Shown here one piece after another: positions 32,942 to 45,841 of a stretch of DNA of 64,000 bases. Position 1 is the stretch's first letter; the number at the start of each line of letters is the position of its first letter. The stretch is from Chlorocebus sabaeus (lineage: Eukaryota; Chordata; Mammalia; Primates; Cercopithecidae): the NCBI RefSeq assembly GCF_047675955.1, contig NW_027327637.1:868001-932000 (forward strand), given 5' to 3'. Under the pieces are notes generated by a model, which was not told the origin of the DNA, ran no database searches, and saw only the letters and a list, made by a program, of their open reading frames with translations. Made by a program: the position numbers and the translations under genes.

Positions 32942-35865
32942 CCTTTCAAGAAGCCTTTCGCTAACGCTGTTCTTGTGGAATTGGCAAAGGGATATTTGGA
33001 AGCCCATAGAGGGCTATGGTGAAAAAGGAAATATCTTCCGTTCAAAACTGGAAAGAAGCTTTCTGAGAAACTGCTCTGTGTTCTGTTAATTCATCTCACA
33101 GAGATACATCTTTCCCTTCAAGAAGCCTTTCGCTAAGGCTGTTCTTGTGGAATTGGCAAAGGGATATTTGGAAGCCCATAGAGGGCTACGGTGAAAAAGG
33201 AAATATCTTCCGTTCAAAACTGGAAAGAAGCTTTCTGAGAAACTTCTCTGTGTTCTGTTAATTCATCTCACAGAGTTACATCTTTCCCTTCAAGAAGCCT
33301 TTCGCTAAGGCTGTTCTTGTGGAATTGGCAAAGGGATATTTGGAAGCCCATAGAGGGCTATGGTGAAAAAGGAAATATCTTCCGTTCAAAACTGGAGAGA
33401 AGCTTTCTGAGAAACTGTTCTATGTTCTGTTAATTCATCTCACAGAGTTACATCTTTCCCTTCAAGAAGCCTTTCGCTAAGGCTGTTCTTGTGGAATTGG
33501 CAAAGGGATATTTGGAAGCCCATAGAGGGCTATGGTGAAAAAGGAAATATCTTCCGTTCAAAACTGGAAAGAAGCTTTCTGAGAAACTGCTCTGTGTTCT
33601 GTTAATTCATCTCACAGAGTTACATCTTTAACTTCAAGAAGCCTTTCGCTAAGGCTGTTCTTGTGGAATGGGGAAAGGGATATTTGGAAGCCCATAGGGG
33701 GCTATGGTGAAAAAGGAAATATCTTCCGTTAAAAACTGGAAAGAAGCTTTCTGAGAAACTGCTCTGTGTTCTGTAAATTCATCTCACAGAGTTACATCTT
33801 TCCCTTCAAGAAGCCTTTCGCTAAGGCTGTTCTTGTGGAATTGGCAAAGGGATATTTGGAAGCCCATAGAGGGCTATGGTGAAAAAGGAAATATCTTCCG
33901 TTCAAAACTGGAAAGAAGCTTTCTGAGAAACTGCTCTGTGTTCTGTTAATTCATCTCACAGAGTTACATCTTTAACTTCAAGAAGCCTTTCGCTAAGGCT
34001 GTTCTTGTGGAATTGGCAAAGGGATATTTGGAAGCCCATAGAGGGCTATGGAGAAAAAGGAAATATCTTCCGTTCAAAACTGGAAAGAAGATTTCTGAGA
34101 AACTGTTCTATGTTCTCTTAATTCATCTCACAGAGTTACATCTTTCCCTTCAAGAAGCCTTTCGCTAAGGCTGTTCTTGTGGAATTGGCAAAGGGATATT
34201 TGGAAGCCCATAGAGGGCTATGGGGAAAAAGGAAATATCTTTCGTTCAAAACTGGAAAGAATCTTTCTGAGAAACTGCTCTGTGTTCTGTTAATTCATCT
34301 CACAGAGTTACATCTTTCCCTTCAAGAAGCCTTTCGCTAAGCCTGTTCTTGTGGAAATGGCAAAGGGATATTAAGAAGCCCATAGAGGGCTATGGTGAAA
34401 AAGGAAATATCTTCCGTTCAAAACTGGAAAGAAGCTTTCTGAGAAACTGCTCTGTGTTCTGTTAATTCATCTCACAGAGTTACATCTTTACCTTCAAGAA
34501 GCCTTTCGCTAAGGCTGTTCTTGTGGAATTGGCAAAGGGATATTTGGAAGCCCATAGAGGGCTATGGTGAAAAAGGAAATATCTTCCGTTCAAAACTGGA
34601 AAGAAGCTTTCTGAGAAACTGCTCTGTGTTCTGTTAATTCATCTCACAGAGTTACATCTTTCCCTTCAAGAAGTCTTTCGCTAAGGCTGTTCTTGTGGAA
34701 TTGGCAAAAGGATATTTGGAAGCCCATAGAGGGCTATGGTGAAAAAGGAAATATCTTCCGTTCAAAACTGGAAAGAAGCTTTCTGAGAAACTGCTCTGTG
34801 TTCTGTTAATTCATCTCACAGAGTTACATCTTTAACTTCAAGAAGCCTTTCGCTAAGGCTGTTCTTGTGGAACTGCCAAAGGGATATTTGGAAGCCCATA
34901 GAGGGCTATGGTGAAAAAGGAAATATCTTCCGTTCAAAACTGGAAAGAAGCTTTCTGAGAAACTGCTCTGTGTTCTGTTAATTCATCTCACAGAGTTACA
35001 TCTTTCCCTTCAAGAAGCCTTTCGCTAAGGCTGTTCTTGTGGAATTGGCAAACGGATATTTGAAAGCCCATAGAGGGCTATGGTGAAAAAGGAAATATCT
35101 TCCGTTCAAAACTGGAAAGAAACTTTCTGAGAAACTGCTCTGTGTTCTGTTAATTCATCTCACAGAGTTACATCTTTCCCTTCAAGAAGCCTTTCGCTAA
35201 GGTTGTTCTTGTGGAGTTGGCAAAGGGATATTTGGAAGCCCATAGAGGGCTATGGTGAAAAAGGAAATATCTTCCGTTCAAAACTTGAAAGAAGCTTTCT
35301 GAGAAACTGTTCTATGTTCTGTTAATTCATCTCACAGAGTTACATCTTTCCCTTCAAGAAGCCTTTCGCTAAGGCTGTTCTTGTGGAATTGGCAAAGGGA
35401 TATTTGGAAGGGCATAGAGGGCTATGGTGAAAAAGGAAATATCTTCCGTTCAAAACTGGAAAGAAGCTTTCTGAGAAACTGTTCTATGTTCTGTTAATTC
35501 ATCTCACAGAGTTACATCTTTCCCTTCAAGAAGCCTTTCGCTCTGGCTGTTCTTGTGGAATTGGCAAAGGGATATTTGGAAGCCCATAGAGTGCTATGGT
35601 GAAAAAGGAAATATCTTTCGTTCAAAACTGGAAAGAAGCTTTCTGAGAAACTGCTCTGTGTTCTGTTAATTCATCTCACAGAGTTACAGCTTTCCCTTCA
35701 AGAAGCCTTTCGCTAAGGCTGTTCTTGTGGAATTGGCAAAAGGATATTTGGAAGCCCATACAGGGCTATGGTGAAAAAGGAAATATCTTCCGTTCAAAAC
35801 TGGAAAGAAGCTTTCTGAGAAACTGCTCTGTGTTCTGTTAATTCATCTCACAGAGTTACATCTTT
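32942..35865 (+). repeat. 18-monomer HOR, 17-monomer deletion variant
   Basis: This copy has the ordered monomers of the 18-monomer unit except one. In order: CCTTTCAAG with TAACGCTG; GAGATACATC with CTACGGTG; AAACTTCTCTG; GGAGAGAAG with TGTTCTATG; GGAATGGGG with ATAGGGGGC; GTTAAAAACTGG with CTGTAAATTC; TTTAACTTC with CTATGGAGA; AAGATTTC with TTCTCTTAATTC; TATCTTTCG with TAAGCCTG and GATATTAAGAAG; TTTACC; AGTCTTTCGC; GGAACTGCC; TTTGAAAGCC; AAAGAAACTTT with GGTTGTTC; then directly AAACTTGAAAG with TGTTCTATG and GGAAGGGC; CGCTCTGGC; TTACAGC with CATACAGGG. The GTTGTATG/CATAGAGTGC section is missing, consistent with a one-monomer in-register deletion near 35.3 kb that fused two neighbours. Confidence 0.85.
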
Positions 35866-38800
35866 CCTTTCAAGAAGCCTTTCGCTAACGCTGTTCTTGT
35901 GGAATTGGCAAAGGGATATTTGGAAGCCCATAGAGGGCTATGGTGAAAAAGGAAATATCTTCCGTTCAAAACTGGAAAGAAGCTTTCTGAGAAACTGCTC
36001 TGTGTTCTGTTAATTCATCTCACAGAGATACATCTTTCCCTTTAAGAAGCCTTTCGCTAAGGCTGTTCTTGTGGAATTGGCAAAGGGATATTTGGAAGCC
36101 CATAGAGGGCTACGGTGAAAAAGGAAATATCTTCCGTTCAAAACTGGAAAGAAGCTTTCTGAGAAACTTCTCTGTGTTCTGTTAATTCATCTCACAGAGT
36201 TACATCTTTCCCTTCAAGAAGCCTTTCGCTAAGGCTGTTCTTGTGGAATTGGCAAAGGGATATTTGGAAGCCCATAGAGGGCTATGGTGAAAAAGGAAAT
36301 ATCTTCCGTTCAAAACTGGAGAGAAGCTTTCTGAGAAACTGTTCTATGTTCTGTTAATTCATCTCACAGAGTTACATCTTTCCCTTCAAGAAGCCTTTCG
36401 CTAAGGCTGTTCTTGTGGAATTGGCAAAGGGATATTTGGAAGCCCATAGAGGGCTATGGTGAAAAAGGAAATATCTTCCGTTCAAAACTGGAAAGAAGCT
36501 TTCTGAGAAACTGCTCTGTGTTCTGTTAATTCATCTCACAGAGTTACATCTTTAACTTCAAGAAGCCTTTCGCTAAGGCTGTTCTTGTGGAATGGGCAAA
36601 GGGATATTTGGAAGCCCATAGGGGGCTATGGTGAAAAAGGAAATATCTTCCTTTAAAAACTGGAAAGAAGCTTTCTGAGAAACTGCTCTGTGTTCTGTAA
36701 ATTCATCTCACAGAGTTACATCTTTCCCTTCAAGAAGCCTTTCGCTAAGGCTGTTCTTGTGGAATTGGCAAAGGGATATTTGGAAGCCCATAGAGGGCTA
36801 TGGTGAAAAAGGAAATATCTTCCGTTCAAAACTGGAAAGAAGCTTTCTGAGAAACTGCTCTGTGTTCTGTTAATTCATCTCACAGAGTTACATCTTTAAC
36901 TTCAAGAAGCCTTTCGCTAAGGCTGTTCTTGTCGAATTGGCAAAGGGATATTTGGAAGCCCATAGAGGGCTATGGAGAAAAAGGAAATATCTTCCGTTCA
37001 AAACTGGAAAGAAGATTTCTGAGAAACTGTTCTATGTTCTCTTAATTCATCTCACAGAGTTACATCTTTCCCTTCAAGAAGCCTTTCGCTAAGGCTGTTC
37101 TTGTGGAATTGGCAAAGGGATATTTGGAAGCCCATAGAGGGCTATGGGGAAAAAGGAAATATCTTTCGTTCAAAACTGGAAAGAAGCTTTCTGAGAAACT
37201 GCTCTGTGTTCTGTTAATTCATCTCACAGAGTTACATCTATCCCTTCAAGAAGCCTTTCGCTAAGCCTGTTCTTGTGGAAATGGCAAAGGGATATTAAGA
37301 AGCCCATAGAGGGCTATGGTGAAAAAGGAAATATCTTCCGTTCAAAACTGGAAAGAAGCTTTCTGAGAAACTGCTCTGTGTTCTGTTAATTCATCTCACA
37401 GAGTTACATCTTTACCTTCAAGAAGCCTTTCGCTAAGGCTGTTCTTGTGGAATTGGCAAAGGGATATTTGGAAGCCCATAGAGGGCTATGGTGAAAAAGG
37501 AAATATCTTCCGTTCAAAACTGGAAAGAAGCTTTCTGAGAAACTGCTCTGTGTTCTGTTAATTCATCTCACAGAGTTACATCTTTCCCTTCAAGAAGTCT
37601 TTCGCTAAGGCTGTTCTTGTGGAATTGGCAAAAGGATATTTGGAAGCCCATAGAGGGCTATGGTGAAAAAGGTAATATCTTCCGTTCAAAACTGGAAAGA
37701 AGCTTTCTGAGAAACTGCTCTGTGTTCTGTTAATTCATCTCACAGAGTTACATCTTTAACTTCAAGAAGCCTTTCGCTAAGGCTGTTCTTGTGGAACTGC
37801 CAAAGGGATATTTGGAAGCCCATAGAGGGCTATGGTGAAAAAGGAAATATCTTCCGTTCAAAACTGGAAAGAAGCTTTCTGAGAAACTGCTCTGTGTTCT
37901 GTTAATTCATCTCACAGAGTTACATCTTTCCCTTCAAGAAGCCTTTCGCTAAGGCTGTTCTTGTGGAATTGGCAAAGGGATATTTGAAAGCCCATAGAGG
38001 GCTATGGTGAAAAAGGAAATATCTTCCGTTCAAAACTGGAAAGAAACTTTCTGAGAAACTGCTCTGTGTTCTGTTAATTCATCTCACAGAGTTACATCTT
38101 TCCCTTCAAGAAGCCTTTCGCTAAGGTTGTTCTTGTGGAGTTGGCAAAGGGATATTTGGAAGCCCATAGAGGGCTATGGTGAAAAAGGAAATATCTTCCG
38201 TTCAAAACTTGAAAGAAGCTTTCTGAGAAACAGTTGTATGTTCTGTTAATTCATCTCACGGAGTTACATCTTTCCCTTCAAGAAGCCTTTCGCTAAGGCT
38301 GTTCTTGTGGAATTGGCAAAGGGATATTTGGAAGCCCATAGAGTGCTATGGTGAAAAAGGAAATATCTTCCGTTCAAAACTGGAAAGAAGCTTTCTGAGA
38401 AACTGTTCTATGTTCTGTTAATTCATCTCACAGAGTTACATCTTTCCCTTCAAGAAGCCTTTCGCTAAGGCTGTTCTTGTGGAATTGGCAAAGGGATATT
38501 TGGAAGGGCATAGAGGGCTATGGTGAAAAAGGAAATATCTTCCGTTCAAAACTGGAAAGAAGCTTTCTGAGAAACTGTTCTATGTTCTGTTAATTCATCT
38601 CACAGAGTTACATCTTTCCCTTCAAGAAGCCTTTCGCTCTGGCTGTTCTTGTGGAATTGGCAAAGGGATATTTGGAAGCCCATAGAGTGCTATGGTGAAA
38701 AAGGAAATATCTTTCGTTCAAAACTGGAAAGAAGCTTTCTGAGAAACTGCTCTGTGTTCTGTTAATTCATCTCACAGAGTTACAGCTTTCCCTTCAAGAA

Positions 38801-38961
38801 GCCTTTCGCTAAGGCTGTTCTTGTGGAATTGGCAAATGGATATTTGGAAGCCCATACAGGGCTATGGTGAAAAAGGAAATATCTTCCGTTCAAAACTGGA
38901 AAGAAGCTTTCTGAGAAACTGCTCTGTGTTCTGTTAATTCATCTCACAGAGTTACATCTTT
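35866..38961 (+). repeat. 18-monomer HOR, full-length copy (3,096 bp)
   Basis: This is the complete form of the unit. It starts at CCTTTCAAG (35866) and includes the CAGTTGTATG monomer with TCACGGAG and CATAGAGTGC (about 38230-38345) that the 17-monomer form lacks. Each of the 18 monomers can be told apart by private substitutions, which is the defining property of a higher-order repeat. Private changes relative to the preceding copy include CCCTTTAAG (about 36048), CTTTAAAAACTGG (about 36652), TTGTCGAATTGG (about 36930) and GGTAATATC (about 37671). Divergence from the neighbouring unit is therefore a handful of bases in about 3 kb. Confidence 0.88.
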
Positions 38962-41900
38962 CCTTTCAAGAAGCCTTTCGCTAAGGCTGTTCTTGTGGAA
39001 TTGGCAAAGGGATATTTGGAAGCCCATAGAGGGCTAGGGTGAAAAAGGAAATATCTTCCGTTCAAAACTGGAAAGAAGCTTTCTGAGAAACTGCTCTGTG
39101 TTCTGTTAATTCATCTCACAGAGATACATCTTTCCCTTCAAGAAGCCTTTCGCTAAGGCTGTTCTTGTGGAATTGGCAAAGGGATATTTGGAAGCCCATA
39201 GAGGGCTACGGTGAAAAAGGAAATATCTTCCGTTCAAAACTGGAAAGAAGCTTTCTGAGAAACTTCTCTGTGTTCTGTTAATTCATCTCACACAGTTACA
39301 TCTTTCCCTTCAAGAAGCCTTTCGCTAAGGCTGTTCTTGTGGAATTGGCAAAGGGATATTTGGAAGCCCATAGAGGGCTATGGTGAAAAAGGAAATATCT
39401 TCCGTTCAAAACTGGAGAGAAGCTTTCTGAGAAACTGTTCTATGTTCTGTTAATTCATCTCACAGAGTTACATCTTTCCCTTCAAGAAGCCTTTCGCTAA
39501 GGCTGTTCTTGTGGAATTGGCAAAGGGATATTTGGAAGCCCATAGAGGGCTATGGTGAAAAAGGAAATATCTTCCGTTCAAAACTGGAAAGATGCTTTCT
39601 GAGAAACTGCTCTGTGTTCTGTTAATTCATCTCACAGAGTTACATCTTTAACTTCAAGAAGCCTTTCGCTAAGGCTGTTCTTGTGGAATGGGCAAAGGGA
39701 TATTTGGAAGCCCATAGGGGGCTATGGTGAAAAAGGAAATATCTTCCGTTAAAAACTGGAAAGAAGCTTTCTGAGAAACTGCTCTGTGTTCTGTAAATTC
39801 ATCTCACAGAGTTACATCTTTCCCTTCAAGAAGCCTTTCGCTAAGGCTGTTCTTGTGGAATTGGCAAAGGGATATTTGGAAGCCCATAGAGGGCTATGGT
39901 GAAAAAGGAAATATCTTCCGTTCAAAACTGGAGAGAAGCTTTCTGAGAAACTGTTCTATGTTCTGTTAATTCATCTCACAGAGTTACATCTTTCCCTTCA
40001 AGAAGCCTTTCGCTAAGGCTGTTCTTGTGGAATTGGCAAAGGGATATTTGGAAGCCCATAGAGGGCTATGGTGAAAAAGGAAATATCTTCCGTTCAAAAC
40101 TGGAAAGAAGCTTTCTGAGAAACTGCTCTGTGTTCTGTTAATTCATCTCACAGAGTTACATCTTTAACTTCAAGAAGCCTTTCGCTAAGGCTGTTCTTGT
40201 GGAATTGGCAAAGGGATATTTGGAAGCCCATAGAGGGCTATGGTGAAAAAGGAAATATCTTCCGTTCAAAACTGGAGAGAAGCTTTCTGAGAAACTGCTC
40301 TGTGTTCTGTTAATTCATCTCACAGAGTTACATCTTTAACTTCAAGAAGCCTTTCGCTAAGGCTGTTCTTGTGGAATTGGCAAAGGGATATCTGGAAGCC
40401 CATAGAGGGCTATGGAGAAAAAGGAAATATCTTCCGTTCAAAACTGGAAAGAAGCTTTCTGAGAAACTGTTCTATGTTCTGTTAATTCATCTCACAGAGT
40501 TACATCTTTCCCTTCAAGAAGCCTTTCGCTAACGCTGTTCTTCTGGAATTGGCAAAGGGATATTTGGAAGCCCATAGAGGGCTATGGTGAAAAAGGAAAT
40601 ATCTTTCGTTCAAAACTGGAAAGAAGCTTTCTGAGAAACTGCTCTGTGTTCTGTTAATTCATCTCACAGAGTTACATCTTTCCCTTCAAGAAGCCTTTCG
40701 CTAAGTCTGTTCTTGTGGAATTGGCAAAGGGATATTTGGAAGCCCATAGAGGGCTATGGTGAAAAAGGAAATATCTTCCGTTCAAAACTGGAAAGAAGCT
40801 TTCTGAGAAACTGCTCTGTGTTCTGTTAATTCATCTCACAGAGTTACATCTTTCCCTTCAAGAAGCCTTTCGCTAAGCCTGCTCTTGTGGAATTGGCAAA
40901 GGGATATTTGGAAGCCCATAGAGGGCTATGGTGAAAAAGGAAATATCTTCCGTTCAAAACTGGAAAGAAGCTTTCTGAGAAACTGCTCTGTGTTCTGTTA
41001 ATTCATCTCACAGAGTTACATCTTTAACTTCAAGAAGCCTTTCGCTAAGGCTGTTCTTGTGGAATTGGCAAAGGGATATTTGGAAGCCCATAGAGGGCTA
41101 TGGAGAAAAAGGAAATATCTTCCGTTCAAAACTGGAAAGAAGCTTTCTGAGAAACTGTTCTATGTTCTGTTAATTCATCTCACAGAGTTACATCTTTCCC
41201 TTCAAGAAGCCTTTCGCTAAGGCTGTTGTTGTGGAATTGGCAAAGGGATATTTGGAAGCCCATAGAGGGCTATGGTGAAAAAGGAAATATCTTTCGTTCA
41301 AAACTGGAAAGAAGCTTTCTGAGAAACTGCTCTGTGTTCTGTTAATTCATCTCACAGAGTTACATCTTTAACTTCAAGAAGCCTTTCGCTAAGGCTGTTC
41401 TTGTGGAATTGGCAAAGGGATATTTGGAAGCCCATAGAGGGCTATGGTGAAAAAGGAAATATCTTCCGTTCAAAACTGGAAAGAAGCTTTCTGAGAAACT
41501 GCTCTGTGTTCTGTTAATTCATCTCACAGAGTTACATCTTTAACTTCAAGAAGCCTTTCTCTAAGGCTGTTGTTGTGGAATTGGCAAAGGGATATTTGGA
41601 AGCCCTTAGAGGGCTATGGTGAAAAAGGAAATATCTTCCGTTCAAAACTGGAAAGAAGCTTTCTGAGAAACTGCTCTGTGTTCTGTTAATTCATCTCACA
41701 GAGTTACATCTTTCCCTTCAAGAAGCCTTTCGCTAAGGCTGTTCTTGTGGAATTGGCAAAGGGATATTTGGAAGCCCTTAGAGAGCTATGGTGAAAAAGG
41801 AAATATCTTCCGTTCAAAACTGGAAAGAAGCTTTCTGAGAAACTGCTCTGTGTTCTGTTAATTCATCTCACAGAGTTACACCTTTCCCTTCAAGAAGCCT

Positions 41901-42917
41901 TTCGCTAAGGCTGTTCTTGTGGAGTTGGCAAAGGGATATTTGGAAGCCCATAGATTGCTATGGTGAAAAAGTAAATATCTTCCGTTCAAAACTGGAAAGA
42001 AGCTTTCTGAGAAACTGCTCTGTGTTCTGTTAATTCATCTCAAAGAGTTACATCTTTCCCTTCAAGAAGTCTTTCGCTAAGGCTGTTCTTGTGGAATTGG
42101 CAAAGGGATATTTGGAAGCCCTTAGAGGGCTATGGTGAAAAAGGAAATATCTTCCGTTCAAAACTGGAAAGAAGCTTTCTGAGAAACTGCTCTGTGTTCT
42201 GTTAATTCATCTCACAGAGTTACATCTTTCCCTTCAAGAAGCCTTTCGCTAAGGCTGTTCTTGTGGAATTGGCAAAGGAATATTTGGAAGCCCATAGAGG
42301 GCTTTGTTGAAAAAGGAAATATCTTCCGTTCAAAACTGGAGAGAAGCTTTCTGAGAAACTGCTCTGTGTTCTTTTAATTCATCTCACAGAGTTACATCTT
42401 TACCTTCAAGAAGCCTTTCGCTAAGCCTGTTCTTGTGGAATTGGCAAAGGGATATTTCGAAGCCCATAGAGGGCTATGGTGAAAAAGGAAATATCTTCCG
42501 TTCAAAACTGGAAAGAAGCTTTCTGAGAAACTGCTCTGTGTTCTGTTAATTCATCTCACAGAGTTACATCTTTACCTTCAAGAAGCCTTTCGCTAAGGCT
42601 GTTCTTGTGGAATTGGCAAAGGGATATTTGGAAGCCCATAGAGGGCTATGGTGAAAAAGGAAATATCTTCCGTTCAAAACTGGAAAGAAGCTTTCTGAGA
42701 AACTGCTCTGTGTTCTGTTAATTCATCTCACAGAGTTACATCTTTCCCTTCAAGAAGTCTTTCGCTAAGGCTGTTCTTGTGGAATTGGCAAAGGGATATT
42801 TGGAAGCCCATAGAGGGCTATGGTGAAAAAGGAAATATCTTCCGTTCAAAACTGGAAAGAAGCTTTCTGAGAAACTGCTCTGTGTTCTGTTAATTCATCT
42901 CACAGAGTTACATCTTT
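38962..42917 (+). repeat. Hybrid 23-monomer segment: HOR start joined to older monomers
   Basis: The first six monomers follow the 18-monomer HOR (CCTTTCAAG at 38962, GAGATACATC, CTACGGTG, AAACTTCTCTG with TCACACAG, GGAGAGAAG, GGAATGGGC with ATAGGGGGC, GTTAAAAACTGG with CTGTAAATTC), with private changes GGGCTAGGG and AAAGATGCTTTC. From about 39.93 kb the order switches to other monomers: GGATATCTGG (about 40386), TTCTTCTGG (about 40539), TAAGTCTG and TAAGCCTGCTC, a CTATGGAGA monomer at about 41099, GTTGTTGTGG, TTCTCTAAGG, GCCCTTAGAG, CATAGATTGC with AAAGTAAATATC (about 41950), TTCTTTTAATTC and TTTCGAAGCC. The tail resembles the 13-monomer region and 56-62 kb, so this is a recombination junction between families. 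Confidence 0.8.
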
Positions 42918-45841
42918 CCTTTCAAGAAGCCTTTCGCTAACGCTGTTCTTGTGGAATTGGCAAAGGGATATTTGGAAGCCCATAGAGGGCTATGGTGAAA
43001 AAGGAAATATCTTCCGTTCAAAACTGGAAAGAAGCTTTCTGAGAAACTGCTCTGTGTTCTGTTAATTCATCTCACAGAGATACATCTTTCCCTTCAAGAA
43101 GCCTTTCGCTAAGGCTGTTCTTGTGGAATTGGCAAAGGGATATTTGGAAGCCCATAGAGGGCTACGGTGAAAAAGGAAATATCTTCCGTTCAAAACTGGA
43201 AAGAAGCTTTCTGAGAAACTTCTCTGTGTTCTGTTAATTCATCTCACAGAGTTACATCTTTCCCTTCAAGAAGCCTTTCGCTAAGGCTGTTCTTGTGGAA
43301 TTGGCAAAGGGATATTTGGAAGCCCATAGAGGGCTATGGTGAAAAAGGAAATATCTTCCGTTCAAAACTGGAGAGAAGCTTTCTGAGAAACTGTTCTATG
43401 TTCTGTTAATTCATCTCACAGAGTTACATCTTTCCCTTCAAGAAGCCTTTCGCTAAGGCTGTTCTTGTGGAATTGGCAAAGGGATATTTGGAAGCCCATA
43501 GAGGGCTATGGTGAAAAAGGAAATATCTTCCGTTCAAAACTGGAAAGAAGCTTTCTGAGAAACTGCTCTGTGTTCTGTTAATTCATCTCACAGAGTTACA
43601 TCTTTAACTTCAAGAAGCCTTTCGCTAAGGCTGTTCTTGTGGAATGGGGAAAGGGATATTTGGAAGCCCATAGGGGGCTATGGTGAAAAAGGAAATATCT
43701 TCCGTTAAAAACTGGAAAGAAGCTTTCTGAGAAACTGCTCTGTGTTCTGTAAATTCATCTCACAGAGTTACATCTTTCCCTTCAAGAAGCCTTTCGCTAA
43801 GGCTGTTCTTGTGGAATTGGCAAAGGGATATTTGGAAGCCCATAGAGGGCTATGGTGAAAAAGGAAATATCTTCCGTTCAAAACTGGAAAGAAGCTTTCT
43901 GAGAAACTGCTCTGTGTTCTGTTAATTCATCTCACAGAGTTACATCTTTAACTTCAAGAAGCCTTTCGCTAAGGCTGTTCTTGTGGAATTGGCAAAGGGA
44001 TATTTGGAAGCCCATAGAGGGCTATGGAGAAAAAGGAAATATCTTCCGTTCAAAACTGGAAAGAAGATTTCTGAGAAACTGTTCTATGTTCTCTTAATTC
44101 ATCTCACAGAGTTACATCTTTCCCTTCAAGAAGCCTTTCGCTAAGGCTGTTCTTGTGGAATTGGCAAAGGGATATTTGGAAGCCCATAGAGGGCTATGGG
44201 GAAAAAGGAAATATCTTTCGTTCAAAACTGGAAAGAATCTTTCTGAGAAACTGCTCTGTGTTCTGTTAATTCATCTCACAGAGTTACATCTTTCCCTTCA
44301 AGAAGCCTTTCGCTAAGCCTGTTCTTGTGGAAATGGCAAAGGGATATTAAGAAGCCCATAGAGGGCTATGGTGAAAAAGGAAATATCTTCCGTTCAAAAC
44401 TGGAAAGAAGCTTTCTGAGAAACTGCTCTGTGTTCTGTTAATTCATCTCACAGAGTTACATCTTTACCTTCAAGAAGCCTTTCGCTAAGGCTGTTCTTGT
44501 GGAATTGGCAAAGGGATATTTGGAAGCCCATAGAGGGCTATGGTGAAAAAGGAAATATCTTCCGTTCAAAACTGGAAAGAAGCTTTCTGAGAAACTGCTC
44601 TGTGTTCTGTTAATTCATCTCACAGAGTTACATCTTTCCCTTCAAGAAGTCTTTCGCTAAGGCTGTTCTTGTGGAATTGGCAAAAGGATATTTGGAAGCC
44701 CATAGAGGGCTATGGTGAAAAAGGAAATATCTTCCGTTCAAAACTGGAAAGAAGCTTTCTGAGAAACTGCTCTGTGTTCTGTTAATTCATCTCACAGAGT
44801 TACATCTTTAACTTCAAGAAGCCTTTCGCTAAGGCTGTTCTTGTGGAACTGCCAAAGGGATATTTGGAAGCCCATAGAGGGCTATGGTGAAAAAGGAAAT
44901 ATCTTCCGTTCAAAACTGGAAAGAAGCTTTCTGAGAAACTGCTCTGTGTTCTGTTAATTCATCTCACAGAGTTACATCTTTCCCTTCAAGAAGCCTTTCG
45001 CTAAGGCTGTTCTTGTGGAATTGGCAAAGGGATATTTGAAAGCCCATAGAGGGCTATGGTGAAAAAGGAAATATCTTCCGTTCAAAACTGGAAAGAAACT
45101 TTCTGAGAAACTGCTCTGTGTTCTGTTAATTCATCTCACAGAGTTACATCTTTCCCTTCAAGAAGCCTTTCGCTAAGGTTGTTCTTGTGGAGTTGGCAAA
45201 GGGATATTTGGAAGCCCATAGAGGGCTATGGTGAAAAAGGAAATATCTTCCGTTCAAAACTTGAAAGAAGCTTTCTGAGAAACTGTTCTATGTTCTGTTA
45301 ATTCATCTCACAGAGTTACATCTTTCCCTTCAAGAAGCCTTTCGCTAAGGCTGTTCTTGTGGAATTGGCAAAGGGATATTTGGAAGGGCATAGAGGGCTA
45401 TGGTGAAAAAGGAAATATCTTCCGTTCAAAACTGGAAAGAAGCTTTCTGAGAAACTGTTCTATGTTCTGTTAATTCATCTCACAGAGTTACATCTTTCCC
45501 TTCAAGAAGCCTTTCGCTCTGGCTGTTCTTGTGGAATTGGCAAAGGGATATTTGGAAGCCCATAGAGTGCTATGGTGAAAAAGGAAATATCTTTCGTTCA
45601 AAACTGGAAAGAAGCTTTCTGAGAAACTGCTCTGTGTTCTGTTAATTCATCTCACAGAGTTACAGCTTTCCCTTCAAGAAGCCTTTCGCTAAGGCTGTTC
45701 TTGTGGAATTGGCAAAAGGATATTTGGAAGCCCATACAGGGCTATGGTGAAAAAGGAAATATCTTCCGTTCAAAACTGGAAAGAAGCTTTCTGAGAAACT
45801 GCTCTGTGTTCTGTTAATTCATCTCACAGAGTTACATCTTT
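42918..45841 (+). repeat. 18-monomer HOR, 17-monomer variant, second occurrence
   Basis: This repeats 32942-35865 monomer for monomer. Markers: GAGATACATC (about 43076), CTACGGTG, AAACTTCTCTG, GGAATGGGG at about 43643, GTTAAAAACTGG at about 43706, AAGATTTC at about 44065, GAATCTTTC at about 44235, GATATTAAG at 44344, GGAACTGCC at about 44846, TTTGAAAGCC at about 45035, AAACTTGAAAG at about 45257, GGAAGGGCATAG at about 45382 and CGCTCTGG at about 45515. It lacks the CAACGG change seen in the first occurrence near 35050 and shares its missing monomer. Confidence 0.85.

Larger units (their letters stand above)
32942..42917 (+). repeat. 58-monomer segment (9,976 bp), copy 1
   Basis: Every marker tested in this segment recurs 9,976 bp (58 x 172) downstream. 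Examples: GGATATTAAGAAG at about 34366 (partner 44342), GGAAGGGCATAG at about 35406 (partner 45382), TTGTCGAATTGG at about 36930 (partner 46906), TAACGCTGTTCTTCTGG at 40530 (partner 50506), GAGAGCTATGG at 41781 (partner 51757) and TTCTTTTAATTC at about 42369 (partner 52345). The left limit lies between 32837 (just after CATACAGG, not matched at about 42812) and 32942. The right limit is 42917. I noticed one difference: CAAACGG at about 35050 versus CAAAGGG in copy 2. Internally it is 17 + 18 + 23 monomers. Confidence 0.9.
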
